Shown piece by piece: positions 18,516-27,391 of a stretch of DNA of 64,000 bases. The stretch lies in NCBI GenBank assembly GCA_017694845.1, contig JADIMI010000011.1, forward strand, positions 1 through 64,000, given 5' to 3'. The translations under genes were made by a program, and so were the position numbers. Position 1 is the first letter of the stretch; every line of letters begins with the position of its first letter. Under the pieces are notes generated by a model. It did not search any database, was not told the DNA's origin, and saw only the letters and a list, made by a program, of their open reading frames with translations. Source of the stretch: Candidatus Cryptobacteroides intestinavium. Its GTDB lineage: Bacteria; Bacteroidota; Bacteroidia; Bacteroidales; UBA932.

Positions 18516-20069
18516 ATGAAGACAAGAAAATTTTTATGGTTCGTAGCGGCTCTGCCTCTGGTTATTGCAGGGCTGTCTTCCTGCGATAAGACTGAGTCCA
18601 ATGAGGATGGCGGCGAGCAGACAGGCAACACCCGTTTCAGGGTTTCAGTCAATGATGAGACTCTTACAGCAGAATCCGTTACAGTCAGTGTGACCTGCAC
18701 AGGAGGTTCCGATACATGGTACTGCTTCGTTACAGATGATGTCGAGTCCGATATAGACGAAGTGATCGCAGAGGAACTGGCCGGAATCACCGATTACCAG
18801 TCGGTCCTGAAGGTCGGCAACCAGTCCGTTGAATTCGATAATCTCACCGAACGTACGACATACAGGGCCGTTGTCACCGGGCTTCTCGCCGATGGCACCG
18901 TCGTGGGCACTCCGGATGATGATGAGTTCACCACTCCTCTTACAGAAGGCAAATGGATAGTCAACGAGAACTGGTCCTGCAAATATGATGGCCGTGGAGA
19001 TATGAATCTCGATGAGTCCCAGGGAACTTCAATGTATGCTGATGTCCTTACTTTCACTGTGAATGGCGGATACGACTACTATCTTCCAGCTGTTGTCTCA
19101 GTGGATGAGTTCACGAATGACTATAACAGCGACATCGCTGCATTCGCAGCCGATGAGATAGCCGTAGTCCAGGCGGAGATCGATGCAAGGAATGATATGG
19201 GGCAGAATGCGATGTGGATCGACTATCTGATGGATTATACTATGACGGGATCTCTCGGAATTCTCGATTCCGACCAGAAGTGGTATGCCGTCATGCTCGG
19301 AGTCGATCTCGATGGCAAGGGGACTGGACTGTATGCAATGTCTGACCCTATCACTCCTGCTGAAGAGCCGGCTACGGAAGAATACAACAGATGGCTCGGC
19401 ACCTGGAGAATCGTCGATATTGCCTCACCGGCATATTATTATATCGTAGAGATTACTGCGGATGAGAACAACTACCAGTATCTTGTAAGCGGCTGGGAAG
19501 GCGAGAACGGCAACCAGGCCAATACCGACATTGATTTCCCTCCGTTCCACGCCCAGTATGACAAGACTACCTACAGCCTGTCCTTTATGTCCGAGGATGC
19601 TCTTCAGAGAGTGAATATGAAGGATCTTGATGTACCCATAGAGAACCAGGCTCTGGGAAGGGCTGACATAGGATTCAATGCGTTCTATCTGGCCCATCCT
19701 TCTGACCAGTATTTCAGTACAATTACCGGAACATATCCTATTGCGACAGCTTCAATGGATGCGGAAGGCAATGTGACAGTGGAGACAGAACCGATGGAGA
19801 TAACTGACAGCCAGAACAATTCATACACTGTCGATCTGGTGGGAATGTGGTATTCGGCCGCACTTATCGACTACAAGGATGAAGCCGGCAGGGGTGGATA
19901 TTCCCTCAGCTTCGACTACAGGGTTCCGCGTTTCCCTTATAATATGGTGAGGGTAGATGATGCATCGCAGTCGGCTGTCTCTCCGGCATCCGTTCCTGCT
20001 TCTGCACCGGTATCTACAAAGATTGTGAAGTCATCAAGGAACTGGTCGCTGCCGAGATTCGCGAAGTAA
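18516..20069 (+). CDS. Surface lipoprotein, paralogous to the 5110 gene
   Basis: 517 residues with lipobox signal LPLVIAGLSSC. An N-terminal fibronectin-like module ends near EFTTPLTEGK; then ENWSCKYDGR, a segment ending TGLYAMSDPITPAEE, and YNRWLGTWRIVD, the same landmarks in the same order as in the lipoprotein at 5110-6456. The C-terminal ~35 residues form a Ser/Pro/Ala-rich tail (SPASVPASAPVSTKIVKSS) that the paralogue lacks. No catalytic residues are recognised. The paralogues bracket the proteases and SusCD genes, suggesting duplication within the locus and divergence in ligand. Confidence 0.8.
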   Translation: MKTRKFLWFVAALPLVIAGLSSCDKTESNEDGGEQTGNTRFRVSVNDETLTAESVTVSVTCTGGSDTWYCFVTDDVESDIDEVIAEELAGITDYQSVLKVGNQSVEFDNLTERTTYRAVVTGLLADGTVVGTPDDDEFTTPLTEGKWIVNENWSCKYDGRGDMNLDESQGTSMYADVLTFTVNGGYDYYLPAVVSVDEFTNDYNSDIAAFAADEIAVVQAEIDARNDMGQNAMWIDYLMDYTMTGSLGILDSDQKWYAVMLGVDLDGKGTGLYAMSDPITPAEEPATEEYNRWLGTWRIVDIASPAYYYIVEITADENNYQYLVSGWEGENGNQANTDIDFPPFHAQYDKTTYSLSFMSEDALQRVNMKDLDVPIENQALGRADIGFNAFYLAHPSDQYFSTITGTYPIATASMDAEGNVTVETEPMEITDSQNNSYTVDLVGMWYSAALIDYKDEAGRGGYSLSFDYRVPRFPYNMVRVDDASQSAVSPASVPASAPVSTKIVKSSRNWSLPRFAK

Positions 20070-20097
20070 GCCGGTTCCTCCTTTAAAGACAAGTATT

Positions 20098-20586
20098 ATG
20101 AGAAGATTTATTCTGGCGGTCGCCGTACTATTCTTTGGTGCAGCCTTTCTTTCGGCCCAGACTCTTCCTGATGTGAAGGTGGAGAATATGGCAGGGGAAC
20201 AGGTCGGCATAAGGACAGTCGTCACTGGCAAGCCGGTCATAATCTCCTTCTGGGGAGTGACCTGCAAGCCGTGCATAACTGAGCTTAACACTCTCAATAC
20301 TTTAATGGATGAATGGCTTGAGCTTGTGGATTTCGACATTATCGCTGTTTCGGTGGATGACAACAGGTTCCTTGCCAGGGCCAGGTCCATGGTCCAGGGA
20401 TACGGATGGCAGTTCAACTGTGTGTTCGACAGGAACCAGGATCTGAAGAGGGCTATGAACGTGTCGCTCACCCCGCAGACATTCATTGTCGATTCCGAGG
20501 GCAGGATTGTCTATTCACATTCCGGATACACTCCGGGAAGCGAACAGGAGCTTCTTGACAAGCTCCTGGAGATATCAGGAAAGTGA
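20098..20586 (+). CDS. TlpA-like thiol-disulfide oxidoreductase
   Basis: 162 residues with an N-terminal signal peptide (LAVAVLFFGAAFLSAQ) and a thioredoxin-like domain of the TlpA/ResA/peroxiredoxin type: PVIISFWGVTCKPCITEL with C56-K-P-C59, AVSVDDN and a cis-Pro segment SLTPQTFIVD near residue 125. Family members reduce or shuffle disulfides in the periplasm. It is the last gene of the co-directional run that starts with the damaged lipoprotein gene, and with the Omp28-type protein gives the locus two thiol-redox components. Confidence 0.9.
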   Translation: MRRFILAVAVLFFGAAFLSAQTLPDVKVENMAGEQVGIRTVVTGKPVIISFWGVTCKPCITELNTLNTLMDEWLELVDFDIIAVSVDDNRFLARARSMVQGYGWQFNCVFDRNQDLKRAMNVSLTPQTFIVDSEGRIVYSHSGYTPGSEQELLDKLLEISGK

Positions 20587-20604
20587 TATTTCCTATATTA
20601 TTGC

Positions 20605-20612
20605 TATATTTG
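20605..20612 (+). promoter_or_regulatory. Candidate -7 promoter box (TATATTTG)
   Basis: TATATTTG matches the Bacteroidota -7 consensus TAnnTTTG and lies 43 bases before the LolD-like start. No clear TTTG -33 element is seen. The downstream stem-loop at 20613-20643 would fall at the start of the transcript, so this promoter is uncertain. Confidence 0.4.
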
Positions 20613-20643
20613 AAGCCGGTTTGGATAGATCCCAGACCGGCTT
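20613..20643 (+). terminator. Stem-loop terminator after the protease/SusCD operon
   Basis: AAGCCGGT (20613-20620) pairs perfectly with ACCGGCTT (20636-20643), followed by TATATTTTCATT. It lies 26 bases after the TlpA-like stop and probably ends that operon. The T-run is interrupted, so strength is uncertain. Confidence 0.55.
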
Positions 20644-20655
20644 TATATTTTCATT

Positions 20656-21312
20656 ATGATAGAAGCGAAGGGAATAGAGAAGTCTTTCGGCAGCCTCAAG
20701 GTGCTGAAGGGTATAGATTTTTCGGCAGCGAAGTCTGAGGTGGTGTCTATTATGGGGGCATCCGGAGCCGGCAAATCCACGTTGCTGCATATACTCGGAA
20801 CCCTTTCTTCACCAGATGCCGGCTCTCTGTCCATCGATGGCACCGATGTGCTGCATCTCGGAAGCAGGGAACTGTCAGCGTTCAGGAACAGGAAGATAGG
20901 CTTTGTCTTCCAGTTCCATCACCTTCTTCCTGAATTCACATCGCTCGAGAATGTGATGATTCCGGCCCTGATCGCCGGCCGTACTGCAAGGGATGCCAGA
21001 TCCGCCGCTCTCAGGCTTCTCGGTGACCTCGGGCTTGCTGAAAGGACGGGGCACAAGCCATCCGAGCTCTCCGGCGGCGAGCAGCAGAGGGTAGCCATAG
21101 CAAGGGCGCTTGTCAACAACCCTGCCGTGCTGTATGCGGATGAACCGTCCGGCAATCTCGACAGCCGGACCAAGGCGGAGCTTCACAGGCTGTTCTTCTC
21201 CTTGAGGGATATGTATGGGCAGACGATAGTGATAGTCACCCACGATCCTGAACTGGCTGCTATGTGCGACAGATCGCTGTCTATGAAGGATGGACTGTTT
21301 GTCAGTGAGTGA
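20656..21312 (+). CDS. lolD: ABC transporter ATP-binding protein, LolD/MacB type
   Basis: 218 residues with all ABC ATPase motifs: Walker [10 protein letters not shown] (residues 34-42), Q-loop [13 protein letters not shown], signature [15 protein letters not shown], Walker [11 protein letters not shown] and switch His in VIVTHDP. The [11 protein letters not shown] and SGNLDS segments fit the LolD/MacB branch, which releases lipoproteins from the inner membrane or drives MacB-like exporters. No permease gene (LolC/E) lies next to it, so the symbol is by similarity only. It overlaps a GTG-started extension of the next gene, whose preferred start is 39 bases later. Confidence 0.88.
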   Translation: MIEAKGIEKSFGSLKVLKGIDFSAAKSEVVSIMGASGAGKSTLLHILGTLSSPDAGSLSIDGTDVLHLGSRELSAFRNRKIGFVFQFHHLLPEFTSLENVMIPALIAGRTARDARSAALRLLGDLGLAERTGHKPSELSGGEQQRVAIARALVNNPAVLYADEPSGNLDSRTKAELHRLFFSLRDMYGQTIVIVTHDPELAAMCDRSLSMKDGLFVSE

Positions 21313-21350
21313 CCTCGGTAAGATATCAGTATAATCCAGCTGTCCCAGCA

Positions 21351-22106
21351 ATGCCGGTATTCAGGTTCAAGCATTTTACTGTGAGCAATTCACGGTCCGC
21401 AATGAAGGTCAACACGGATGGTGTCCTTCTCGGGGCGTTGATGACTGTGACCGGCGGGGAGAGGCATCTGCTTGATATAGGGACAGGGACGGGTTCGGTC
21501 GCGCTGATGGCGGCCCAGAGGGTGTCGGAAGCATCCGGAGGATATGAAATGTCAGTGGAGGCTGTCGATATCGATCAGGCATCCGCAGATGAGGCTTCGG
21601 AGAATTTCTCCGCTTCACAGTGGGGCGGTTCAATGACTGCCCATCACCGTTCTCTGTCAGAGTTCGACTGTATGTTGCGGTCATCCCGTCCGGAGGAAAG
21701 ATATGATCTGATATTCTCCAATCCTCCGTATTTTGAAAGTTCTCTCAAGGCTCCGGACCAGAGAAGAAGGACAGCGAGGCATACGGATACATTGTCCTAC
21801 AGGGATGTGATATGCTTCGCCTCGGACTGGCTTTCTGCCGATGGGAGGCTTTCGATGGTCCTTCCTGCGGATCAGGAGAGGGAAGTAAGGCGCTATGCCG
21901 TATCAATGGGGCTTTATCCGTTCCGTCTGGTCAGAGTCAGGACTTCGCCTCGACGTCCGTTCTCGCGGATGGTTATTGAATTCTCGCGCGGAGGGGCTGC
22001 AGCGGGGCCGGGAATCATTCCGTCAGAGTCTGTCCTGACAATAATGGAAGAGGGAACGTATTCTGCAGAATACCGTTCCCTCGTCTCCGATTTCCTGTTT
22101 ATCTGA
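21351..22106 (+). CDS. trmN: tRNA1(Val) (adenine-37-N6)-methyltransferase, TrmN6/YfiC-like
   Basis: 252 residues from the ATG at 21351, chosen because MPVFRFKHFTVSNSRSAMKV is the usual N-terminus of Bacteroidota members; a GTG at 21309 would overlap the ABC gene and add 14 unrelated-looking residues. S-adenosylmethionine site LLDIGTGTGSVAL, and the catalytic NPPY motif in DLIFSNPPYFE typical of N6-adenine methyltransferases. Family members methylate A37 of tRNA-Val. The stop is 2 bases from the stop of the convergent Spy-like gene. Confidence 0.88.
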   Translation: MPVFRFKHFTVSNSRSAMKVNTDGVLLGALMTVTGGERHLLDIGTGTGSVALMAAQRVSEASGGYEMSVEAVDIDQASADEASENFSASQWGGSMTAHHRSLSEFDCMLRSSRPEERYDLIFSNPPYFESSLKAPDQRRRTARHTDTLSYRDVICFASDWLSADGRLSMVLPADQEREVRRYAVSMGLYPFRLVRVRTSPRRPFSRMVIEFSRGGAAAGPGIIPSESVLTIMEEGTYSAEYRSLVSDFLFI

Positions 22107-22108
22107 TA

Positions 22109-22591
22109 TCATCGGCACTTCGGCTTTTCCGGTGCCGGCCTTCTGTGTGCGTCTCTGTCAGGGCCGTGATGCAGCCGGTGTATCTGCTGCATCCGGAATT
22201 TCTCCTCGGCGATGTACAGCCTGGCTATCTTCTCTGCAGGGAGCACTTTCCGGTATTCCTTGAGCGCCTGTGTCTCTATCCCTGCCTTGGCATCGAGAGC
22301 CTCTACATAGTCGCTGATGCATTTATCAGTCGCATTACCCTCGCGGACTGCCTCATCAAGCGCACGGTATGCGTCTCTGATGGCTTTCTGAGCCTCTGCC
22401 TTGCGGTCTCTGAATGTATTGTATACGGGCCAGAATTTCTCTGCCTCCTTTGATGTGAGGGAGAGTTCCTCCGTTATGAATGCGATCCTTTCGCTGCGGA
22501 TCCTGTCTCTCCAGCCGGAGTCCCTGTCCTGCGAGAAAAGTGCCGGCATAGCCATCGCCGCTGCCAGCGCAAATGTCAAGATTCTTTTCAT
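22109..22591 (-). CDS. Spy/CpxP-like (LTxxQ-type) periplasmic protein
   Basis: 160 residues with a signal peptide (LTFALAAAMAMPALFSQ) and an all-helical, highly charged mature part: RIAFITEELSLTSKEAEKFW, a long amphipathic helix, and a His/Arg-rich tail (RLHHGPDRDAHRR). This is the form of Bacteroidota proteins that sit behind ECF sigma and anti-sigma genes and resemble the Spy/CpxP chaperone or metal sensor ZraP. The His-rich tail may bind metal (inference). It starts 11 bases after the anti-sigma-like gene. Confidence 0.8.
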   Translation of the reverse strand: MKRILTFALAAAMAMPALFSQDRDSGWRDRIRSERIAFITEELSLTSKEAEKFWPVYNTFRDRKAEAQKAIRDAYRALDEAVREGNATDKCISDYVEALDAKAGIETQALKEYRKVLPAEKIARLYIAEEKFRMQQIHRLHHGPDRDAHRRPAPEKPKCR

Positions 22592-22602
22592 TTCACGTCG
22601 TT

Positions 22603-23034
22603 TTATTTATAGTCAAACTCTTCCGGCTCAATCCCTATGTAGACAAGATAGTTGATGATGTCTTCCGATGAGAGGGTGTCCGGATCGTTGATGCCGGATG
22701 AGAGGAAGATGGATTCAGGGTCAGTGACAGGAATGATGTCTACGTCCTGGTACAGTGCATATTCGTCTGCTCCGTAATCAGGATTCCGGTCTCCTGATAT
22801 AAGGAGCATAATGCCCCCTGCAGCTATGACCGCGAGTACGGCGGCCGCTGAAAGAACTGCGGCGAGAGAAAAGAGCCTGCCCTGGAGCGGCCGTCTTCCG
22901 GGTTTCTTCCCCTGATCCGCTATCCTTGCGCTGATCTTTGCATCAAGGCTGTCCAGATAGCCATCAGGGATGCGGAAAGGCATCTCTTTCAGTCCCTCGT
23001 AACCGGCCAGTATGTCTTTTTCATCTGTCCTCAT
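22603..23034 (-). CDS. Putative anti-sigma factor, single-pass membrane protein
   Basis: 143 residues: a cytoplasmic N-terminus of about 50 residues (DILAGYEGLKEMPFRIPDGY then DSLDAKISARI), one transmembrane helix (LAAVLSAAAVLAVIAAGGIM, about 57-77) and an acidic periplasmic tail ending EPEEFDYK. Family assignment rests mostly on position, between an ECF sigma gene and a Spy-like gene, and on topology; no zinc-binding HxxxCxxC motif of ZAS-type anti-sigmas is present. The motif FxxPxGYLD at the N-terminus is common in Bacteroidota proteins in this position. Confidence 0.7.
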   Translation of the reverse strand: MRTDEKDILAGYEGLKEMPFRIPDGYLDSLDAKISARIADQGKKPGRRPLQGRLFSLAAVLSAAAVLAVIAAGGIMLLISGDRNPDYGADEYALYQDVDIIPVTDPESIFLSSGINDPDTLSSEDIINYLVYIGIEPEEFDYK

Positions 23035-23064
23035 CAGTTATTTAGACACATAAACCGGGGAAAG

Positions 23065-23607
23065 TTAAAAATATTTTTCAAGTTCTTCCTTTATTTTTGT
23101 ACAGGCATGGTGGTATGATGCCTTCAGTGCGCCGGCTGATACTCCGAGGATTCCGGCAATGTCGTTGTAGCCCATATCATCGAAATATCTCATATTGAAT
23201 ACCGCCTTCTGTCTCGGTGGCAGTTTCCGGATGGCGTTGTGCAGGACTTTCTGGACTTCCGTGCCGTTGAAATACGGGTCGTCATCGATTTTCTTCCCTA
23301 TTATATTCTCGACAGGTTCAGTATCCGCCAGTCCGTGCGTCTTCTGTCTGCGGATGAAATTGAGGGTCTCGTTTGTCGCTATCCTGTATATCCAGGTGAA
23401 CAGCCTGGAGTCCTCCCTGAATCCGGGGAGGCCGGACCATACTTTCACGAAAGTCTCCTGAAGCAGGTCGTCCGTGTCTTCATGGGAATATACGAATCTT
23501 CTGATATGCCAGTAGAGCCGTTCCTTGTAACTGTCTACAAGAGCCTTGAATGCCCTCTCCCTGTCTCCGGAACGGTAGAGGGACAATATCTCTCTGTCAT
23601 CGAGCAT
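23065..23607 (-). CDS. ECF-type RNA polymerase sigma-70 factor
   Basis: 180 residues. Region 2 includes RRFVYSHEDTDDLLQETFVK and FREDSRLFTWIYRIATNETL; region 4 includes LPPRQKAVFNMRYFDDMGYN and DIAGILGVSAGALKASYHHA. No region 1 or 3, as expected for ECF sigmas. Its stop lies 30 bases before the anti-sigma-like gene, and its start is 14 bases after the transketolase C-subunit gene, so it may be read together with central metabolism genes. Targets cannot be told from the window. Confidence 0.93.
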   Translation of the reverse strand: MLDDREILSLYRSGDRERAFKALVDSYKERLYWHIRRFVYSHEDTDDLLQETFVKVWSGLPGFREDSRLFTWIYRIATNETLNFIRRQKTHGLADTEPVENIIGKKIDDDPYFNGTEVQKVLHNAIRKLPPRQKAVFNMRYFDDMGYNDIAGILGVSAGALKASYHHACTKIKEELEKYF

Positions 23608-23621
23608 GGAGACGGGATGGC

Positions 23622-24575
23622 TTATTTCCTGGCGACTGCCCTGACTGCCGCTTCTGCTATGTGGGCGGCATCGAGCCCGTATGCTGCCATCAGTTCAGCC
23701 GGTGAGCCGCTCTGCCCGAACCTGTCTCCTCCGGAAATGATCTCTACAGGGGCTGGATGACCTGCCGCCAGGGCCGTGCATATAAGTTCACCGAGCCCTC
23801 CTGCCGTATTGTGCTCCTCCGCTGTCACGGCAGCTCCTGTCTTTGCGACAGATGCGAGCACAGCTTCGGTATCGAGAGGCTTGATGGTGGCGATATCTAT
23901 GATTTCAGCGGATATCCCTCTGCTTTCGAGGATCGCGCAGGCCTGGAGAGCTTCCCATACCAGATGGCCGGTGGCGAAGATGGAGACATCCGTACCTTCG
24001 TTCATTATTATGGCCTTGCCTATCTCGAATTTCCGGTCTTCCGGGGTGAAGTTAGGGACCGCCGGCCTTCCGAAACGGAGATATACAGGTCCGACGTATT
24101 CCGCCGCCGCTATTGTCGCAGCCTTTGTCTGGTTGTAGTCGCACGGATTGATCACCACCATCCCCGGGAGCGCCCTCATCAGGGCTATGTCTTCCATTGT
24201 CTGATGGGTGGCTCCATCCTCGCCGAGCGTTATACCGGCGTGCGATGCACAGATCTTTACATTGGTGTTGCCGTATGCCACCTCCTGCCGTATCTGGTCA
24301 TAGACGCGTCCTGTCACGAATTCCGCGAATGATCCGGCGAACACGGTCTTCCCGCTTATGGCCATACCGGCCGCAACTCCTATCATATTGGCCTCCGCGA
24401 TCCCGCACTGGAAGAACCTGTCGGGGAATTCTTTTGCAAAGGCCGACATCTTGACCGACCCTGCAAGGTCAGCCGCCATTGCCACTATAGAACTGTCTTT
24501 TCTTCCGGCTTCGAGAAGTCCTGCACCGAAACCGCTTCTTGTATCCTTGCTGCCAGTATTGGTATATTCTTTCAT
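23622..24575 (-). CDS. Transketolase, C-terminal subunit
   Basis: 317 residues covering the pyrimidine-binding and C-terminal domains of transketolase: RDSSIVAMAADLAGSVKMSA, RFFQCGIAEANMIGVAAGMA (with the Glu that activates thiamine diphosphate), SHAGITLGEDGATHQTMED and the C-terminal domain from about 190 (DVSIFATGHLVWEAL). With the gene upstream it makes up a split transketolase, as in many anaerobes; the enzyme moves C2 units in the pentose phosphate pathway. It follows the N-subunit gene by 53 bases. Confidence 0.93.
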   Translation of the reverse strand: MKEYTNTGSKDTRSGFGAGLLEAGRKDSSIVAMAADLAGSVKMSAFAKEFPDRFFQCGIAEANMIGVAAGMAISGKTVFAGSFAEFVTGRVYDQIRQEVAYGNTNVKICASHAGITLGEDGATHQTMEDIALMRALPGMVVINPCDYNQTKAATIAAAEYVGPVYLRFGRPAVPNFTPEDRKFEIGKAIIMNEGTDVSIFATGHLVWEALQACAILESRGISAEIIDIATIKPLDTEAVLASVAKTGAAVTAEEHNTAGGLGELICTALAAGHPAPVEIISGGDRFGQSGSPAELMAAYGLDAAHIAEAAVRAVARK

Positions 24576-24628
24576 TGTCTTCTGTTTTCAGGGTAATGGA
24601 TCTGGTTATTGCCTTTTCCCGGCGGGGA

Positions 24629-25474
24629 TCAATAGTCTCCGAGCGTCTCTTCAAGCTGGGACAGGGCCTTCTCGCACTGTTCTGCGTTGGTCGCTTTCCC
24701 GTGCCACTCGTTGGTCCCGGCCATGAAGTCGACTCCGCGGCCCATGTCGGTCCGCATAAGTATCACCACCGGTCTTCCTTTGCCGAGCATTTCCTTTGCC
24801 TTGCCGTATGCCGGGAGTATCTCGTTGAAGTCGTGTCCGTCGCATTCGAGTACATCCCAGCCGAACGCCTTCCATTTGGAGGCGAGGTCTCCGACACCTG
24901 CGATATCGTCTATCCGGCCATCGATCTGCTGTCCGTTCCAGTCCACTATCGCGATCATATTGTCTGTCCTGTGGTGGGCGCAGAACATCGCGGCTTCCCA
25001 GATCTGCCCTTCTTCGCATTCTCCATCACCGATGAGTACGTACACCGTGTGCCCATCCCCGTCCATCTTCTTGCCGAGCGCGAATCCTGCGGCTGCGGAC
25101 AGACCCTGCCCGAGTGATCCGGAAGTCTGGAATATGCCCGGGACTCCGGTCTCCACCGAAGGATGCCCCTGCAGCCGTGACCCGAACTGCCTCAGTGTGG
25201 CAAGCTCCTTTACAGGGAAATATCCGCTTCTGGCAAGCAGCGAGTAATACACCGGAGCAAGATGTCCTGCGGAAAGTATGAACACATCCTGCCCTCTGCC
25301 ATCCCTGGTCCAGGTGGCCGGATCGTGGTCCATAACACCAAAATAAAGAGCAGTGAGTAAATCTGCGCTGCTCATCGATCCTCCGGGATGTCCGGATTTT
25401 GCCGCCGTGACCATCCTTATGATGTCCCGTCTCACCTGGGAGGCGGTCCTTTTAAGTTCTTCGATACTTGCCAT
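24629..25474 (-). CDS. Transketolase, N-terminal subunit
   Basis: 281 residues from the ATG at 25474 (MASIEELKRTASQVRRDI); the open frame continues 19 codons upstream, but those would run over the promoter. It holds the thiamine diphosphate-binding domain: AAKSGHPGGSMSSADLLTAL, GHLAPVYYSLLA, GSLGQGLSAAAGFALG and the metal/ThDP motif GDGECEEGQIWEAAMF with DWNGQQIDG. Partner of the C-subunit gene downstream. A good divergent promoter pair lies between it and lepA. Confidence 0.93.
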   Translation of the reverse strand: MASIEELKRTASQVRRDIIRMVTAAKSGHPGGSMSSADLLTALYFGVMDHDPATWTRDGRGQDVFILSAGHLAPVYYSLLARSGYFPVKELATLRQFGSRLQGHPSVETGVPGIFQTSGSLGQGLSAAAGFALGKKMDGDGHTVYVLIGDGECEEGQIWEAAMFCAHHRTDNMIAIVDWNGQQIDGRIDDIAGVGDLASKWKAFGWDVLECDGHDFNEILPAYGKAKEMLGKGRPVVILMRTDMGRGVDFMAGTNEWHGKATNAEQCEKALSQLEETLGDY

Positions 25475-25520
25475 TGCGATAGATTGGGTTATACATAGTG
25501 CAGATTTTCCTGCATCAAGA

Positions 25521-25528
25521 CAAAAGTA
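25521..25528 (-). promoter_or_regulatory. -7 promoter box for the transketolase operon (TACTTTTG)
   Basis: Read on the minus strand this is TACTTTTG, a perfect TAnnTTTG box, 46 bases before the transketolase start. It lies back to back with the lepA promoter; the intervening DNA is AT-rich. Confidence 0.6.
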
Positions 25529-25550
25529 CAAAAAATTTCATTATTTGGTG

Positions 25551-25558
25551 TATCTTTG
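25551..25558 (+). promoter_or_regulatory. -7 promoter box for lepA (TATCTTTG)
   Basis: TATCTTTGCA is one of the best Bacteroidota-type -7 boxes in the window and lies 44 bases before the lepA ATG. The fit supports the start of lepA at 25603, since longer frames would begin upstream of the promoter. Confidence 0.7.
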
Positions 25559-25602
25559 CAACTATATTTCCGGCGCCGGCCGGAGAGCATGGTATTCTGG
25601 AT

Positions 25603-27390
25603 ATGAACAACACAAGGAATTTTTGCATCATTGCCCATATAGATCACGGAAAGAGCACTCTCGCTGACAGAATGCTCGAGATAACGAATACACTGAGCAG
25701 CCGTGAGATGGAGGCCCAGGTCCTGGATTCCATGGACCTCGAGAAGGAGAAAGGGATCACGATAAAGAGCCACGCCATACAGATGGAGTACGCATACAAG
25801 GGGGAGAAATACGTACTTAACCTTATCGATACTCCGGGCCACGTCGACTTTTCGTATGAAGTGTCCAGGGCGATCGCGTCCTGCGAGGGTGCGCTTCTGG
25901 TAGTGGATGCGACCCAGGGGATACAGGCGCAGACCATATCCAACCTCTATCTTGCGATCGAGCACGACCTCGAGATAATCCCTGTGCTCAACAAGATCGA
26001 TATGGATGCGGCGATGGTGGATGTGGTCACGGACCAGGTGGTCAACCTGCTCGGCTGCAAGCCGGAGGAGGTGCTCCTCGCTTCAGGCAAGACCGGGGAG
26101 GGAGTGCGTGACATACTTGATGCGATAGTGGAGCGCGTCCCTGCACCGACAGGAGATCCGGACGCTCCTCTCCAGGCTCTCATATTCGATTCTGTATTCA
26201 ATTCATTCAGGGGAATCATTGCATATTTCAAGGTAAAGAACGGGTCCATCAGGACAGGGGACAAGGTGAAGTTCTTCAATACGGGCAAGGAGTACGAGGC
26301 GGATGAGGTCGGCGTGCTGAAGATGAAGCTCTGTCCGAAGGATGAGATCCCTTGCGGAAGTGTCGGATATATCATCTCCGGGATCAAGACCGCCGCTGAA
26401 GTCAAGGTGGGTGACACTATCACGCACGTGGACAGCCCGTGTGCGGAGGCTATCGCCGGATTCGAGGAGGTGAAGCCGATGCTTTTCGCCGGTATGTATC
26501 CGGTGGAGACTGACCAGTACGAGGAGCTGCGTTCGTCGCTGGAGAAATTCCAGCTCAATGATGCCTCCCTGGTGTTCGAGCCGGAGTCATCCCTGGCCCT
26601 CGGGTTCGGCTTCAGGTGCGGTTTCCTCGGCCTGCTCCATCTGGAGATCGTGCAGGAGAGACTTTTCAGGGAATTCGGGATGGATGTCATAACCACTGTG
26701 CCGAATGTCTCGTACAAGGTCTACACGACCCAGGGGGATGTGGTGGATGTGCATAACCCTTCCGGGCTGCCGGCGCCTACGCTCATAGACAGGATAGAGG
26801 AGCCTTATATCAAGGCCCAGGTGATATCCAAGTCGGAGTTCTATGGTCCGATAATGAAGCTCTGCCTCGACAAGAGGGGAGTCCTGGTCAACCAGCACTA
26901 TATCACGGCAGACCGGCTGGAGCTCACATATGAGATGCCTCTTTCCGAGATAGTGTTCGACTTCTATGACAAGCTCAAGTCCATATCGAAAGGCTACGCT
27001 TCGTTCGACTATCACCTGACAGGATTCCGGCCGGCAAGGCTTGTGAAGCTCGACATCCTGCTGAACGGAGAGCCGGCGGATGCCCTGTCTACGCTGATCC
27101 ACGCAGACCACGCCTATGATTTCGGACGCAAGATATGCGAGAAGCTGAAAGAGCTCATCCCCCGCCAGCAGTTCGACATAGCGATCCAGGCCGCCATAGG
27201 GGCGAAGATAATAGCCAGGGAGACGGTCAAGGCGGTCAGGAAGGATGTGACGGCCAAATGCTATGGAGGGGATATCACCAGGAAGAGGAAACTGCTCGAG
27301 AAACAGAAGCAGGGAAAGAAGAGGATGCGTCAGATAGGGACTGTCGAGGTCCCTCAGAGCGCATTCATGGCTGTACTCAAGCTCGACTGA
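25603..27390 (+). CDS. lepA: Elongation factor 4 (back-translocating GTPase LepA)
   Basis: 595 residues from the ATG at 25603 ([20 protein letters not shown]), the family's standard start and length. G1 [10 protein letters not shown]3 [12 protein letters not shown]4 NKID, and then the EF-G-like domains II, III and V, and the LepA-specific C-terminal domain with [20 protein letters not shown] and [16 protein letters not shown]4 binds stalled or mis-translocated ribosomes in the cytoplasm. A glycosyltransferase gene begins 1 base after the stop. Confidence 0.98.
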   Translation: MNNTRNFCIIAHIDHGKSTLADRMLEITNTLSSREMEAQVLDSMDLEKEKGITIKSHAIQMEYAYKGEKYVLNLIDTPGHVDFSYEVSRAIASCEGALLVVDATQGIQAQTISNLYLAIEHDLEIIPVLNKIDMDAAMVDVVTDQVVNLLGCKPEEVLLASGKTGEGVRDILDAIVERVPAPTGDPDAPLQALIFDSVFNSFRGIIAYFKVKNGSIRTGDKVKFFNTGKEYEADEVGVLKMKLCPKDEIPCGSVGYIISGIKTAAEVKVGDTITHVDSPCAEAIAGFEEVKPMLFAGMYPVETDQYEELRSSLEKFQLNDASLVFEPESSLALGFGFRCGFLGLLHLEIVQERLFREFGMDVITTVPNVSYKVYTTQGDVVDVHNPSGLPAPTLIDRIEEPYIKAQVISKSEFYGPIMKLCLDKRGVLVNQHYITADRLELTYEMPLSEIVFDFYDKLKSISKGYASFDYHLTGFRPARLVKLDILLNGEPADALSTLIHADHAYDFGRKICEKLKELIPRQQFDIAIQAAIGAKIIARETVKAVRKDVTAKCYGGDITRKRKLLEKQKQGKKRMRQIGTVEVPQSAFMAVLKLD

Positions 27391-27391
27391 T

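Noticed and set aside
25498..25602. Longer LepA start at 25498.
   Set aside because: It would begin upstream of the TATCTTTG promoter box; LepA orthologues start at [23 protein letters not shown] sequence.
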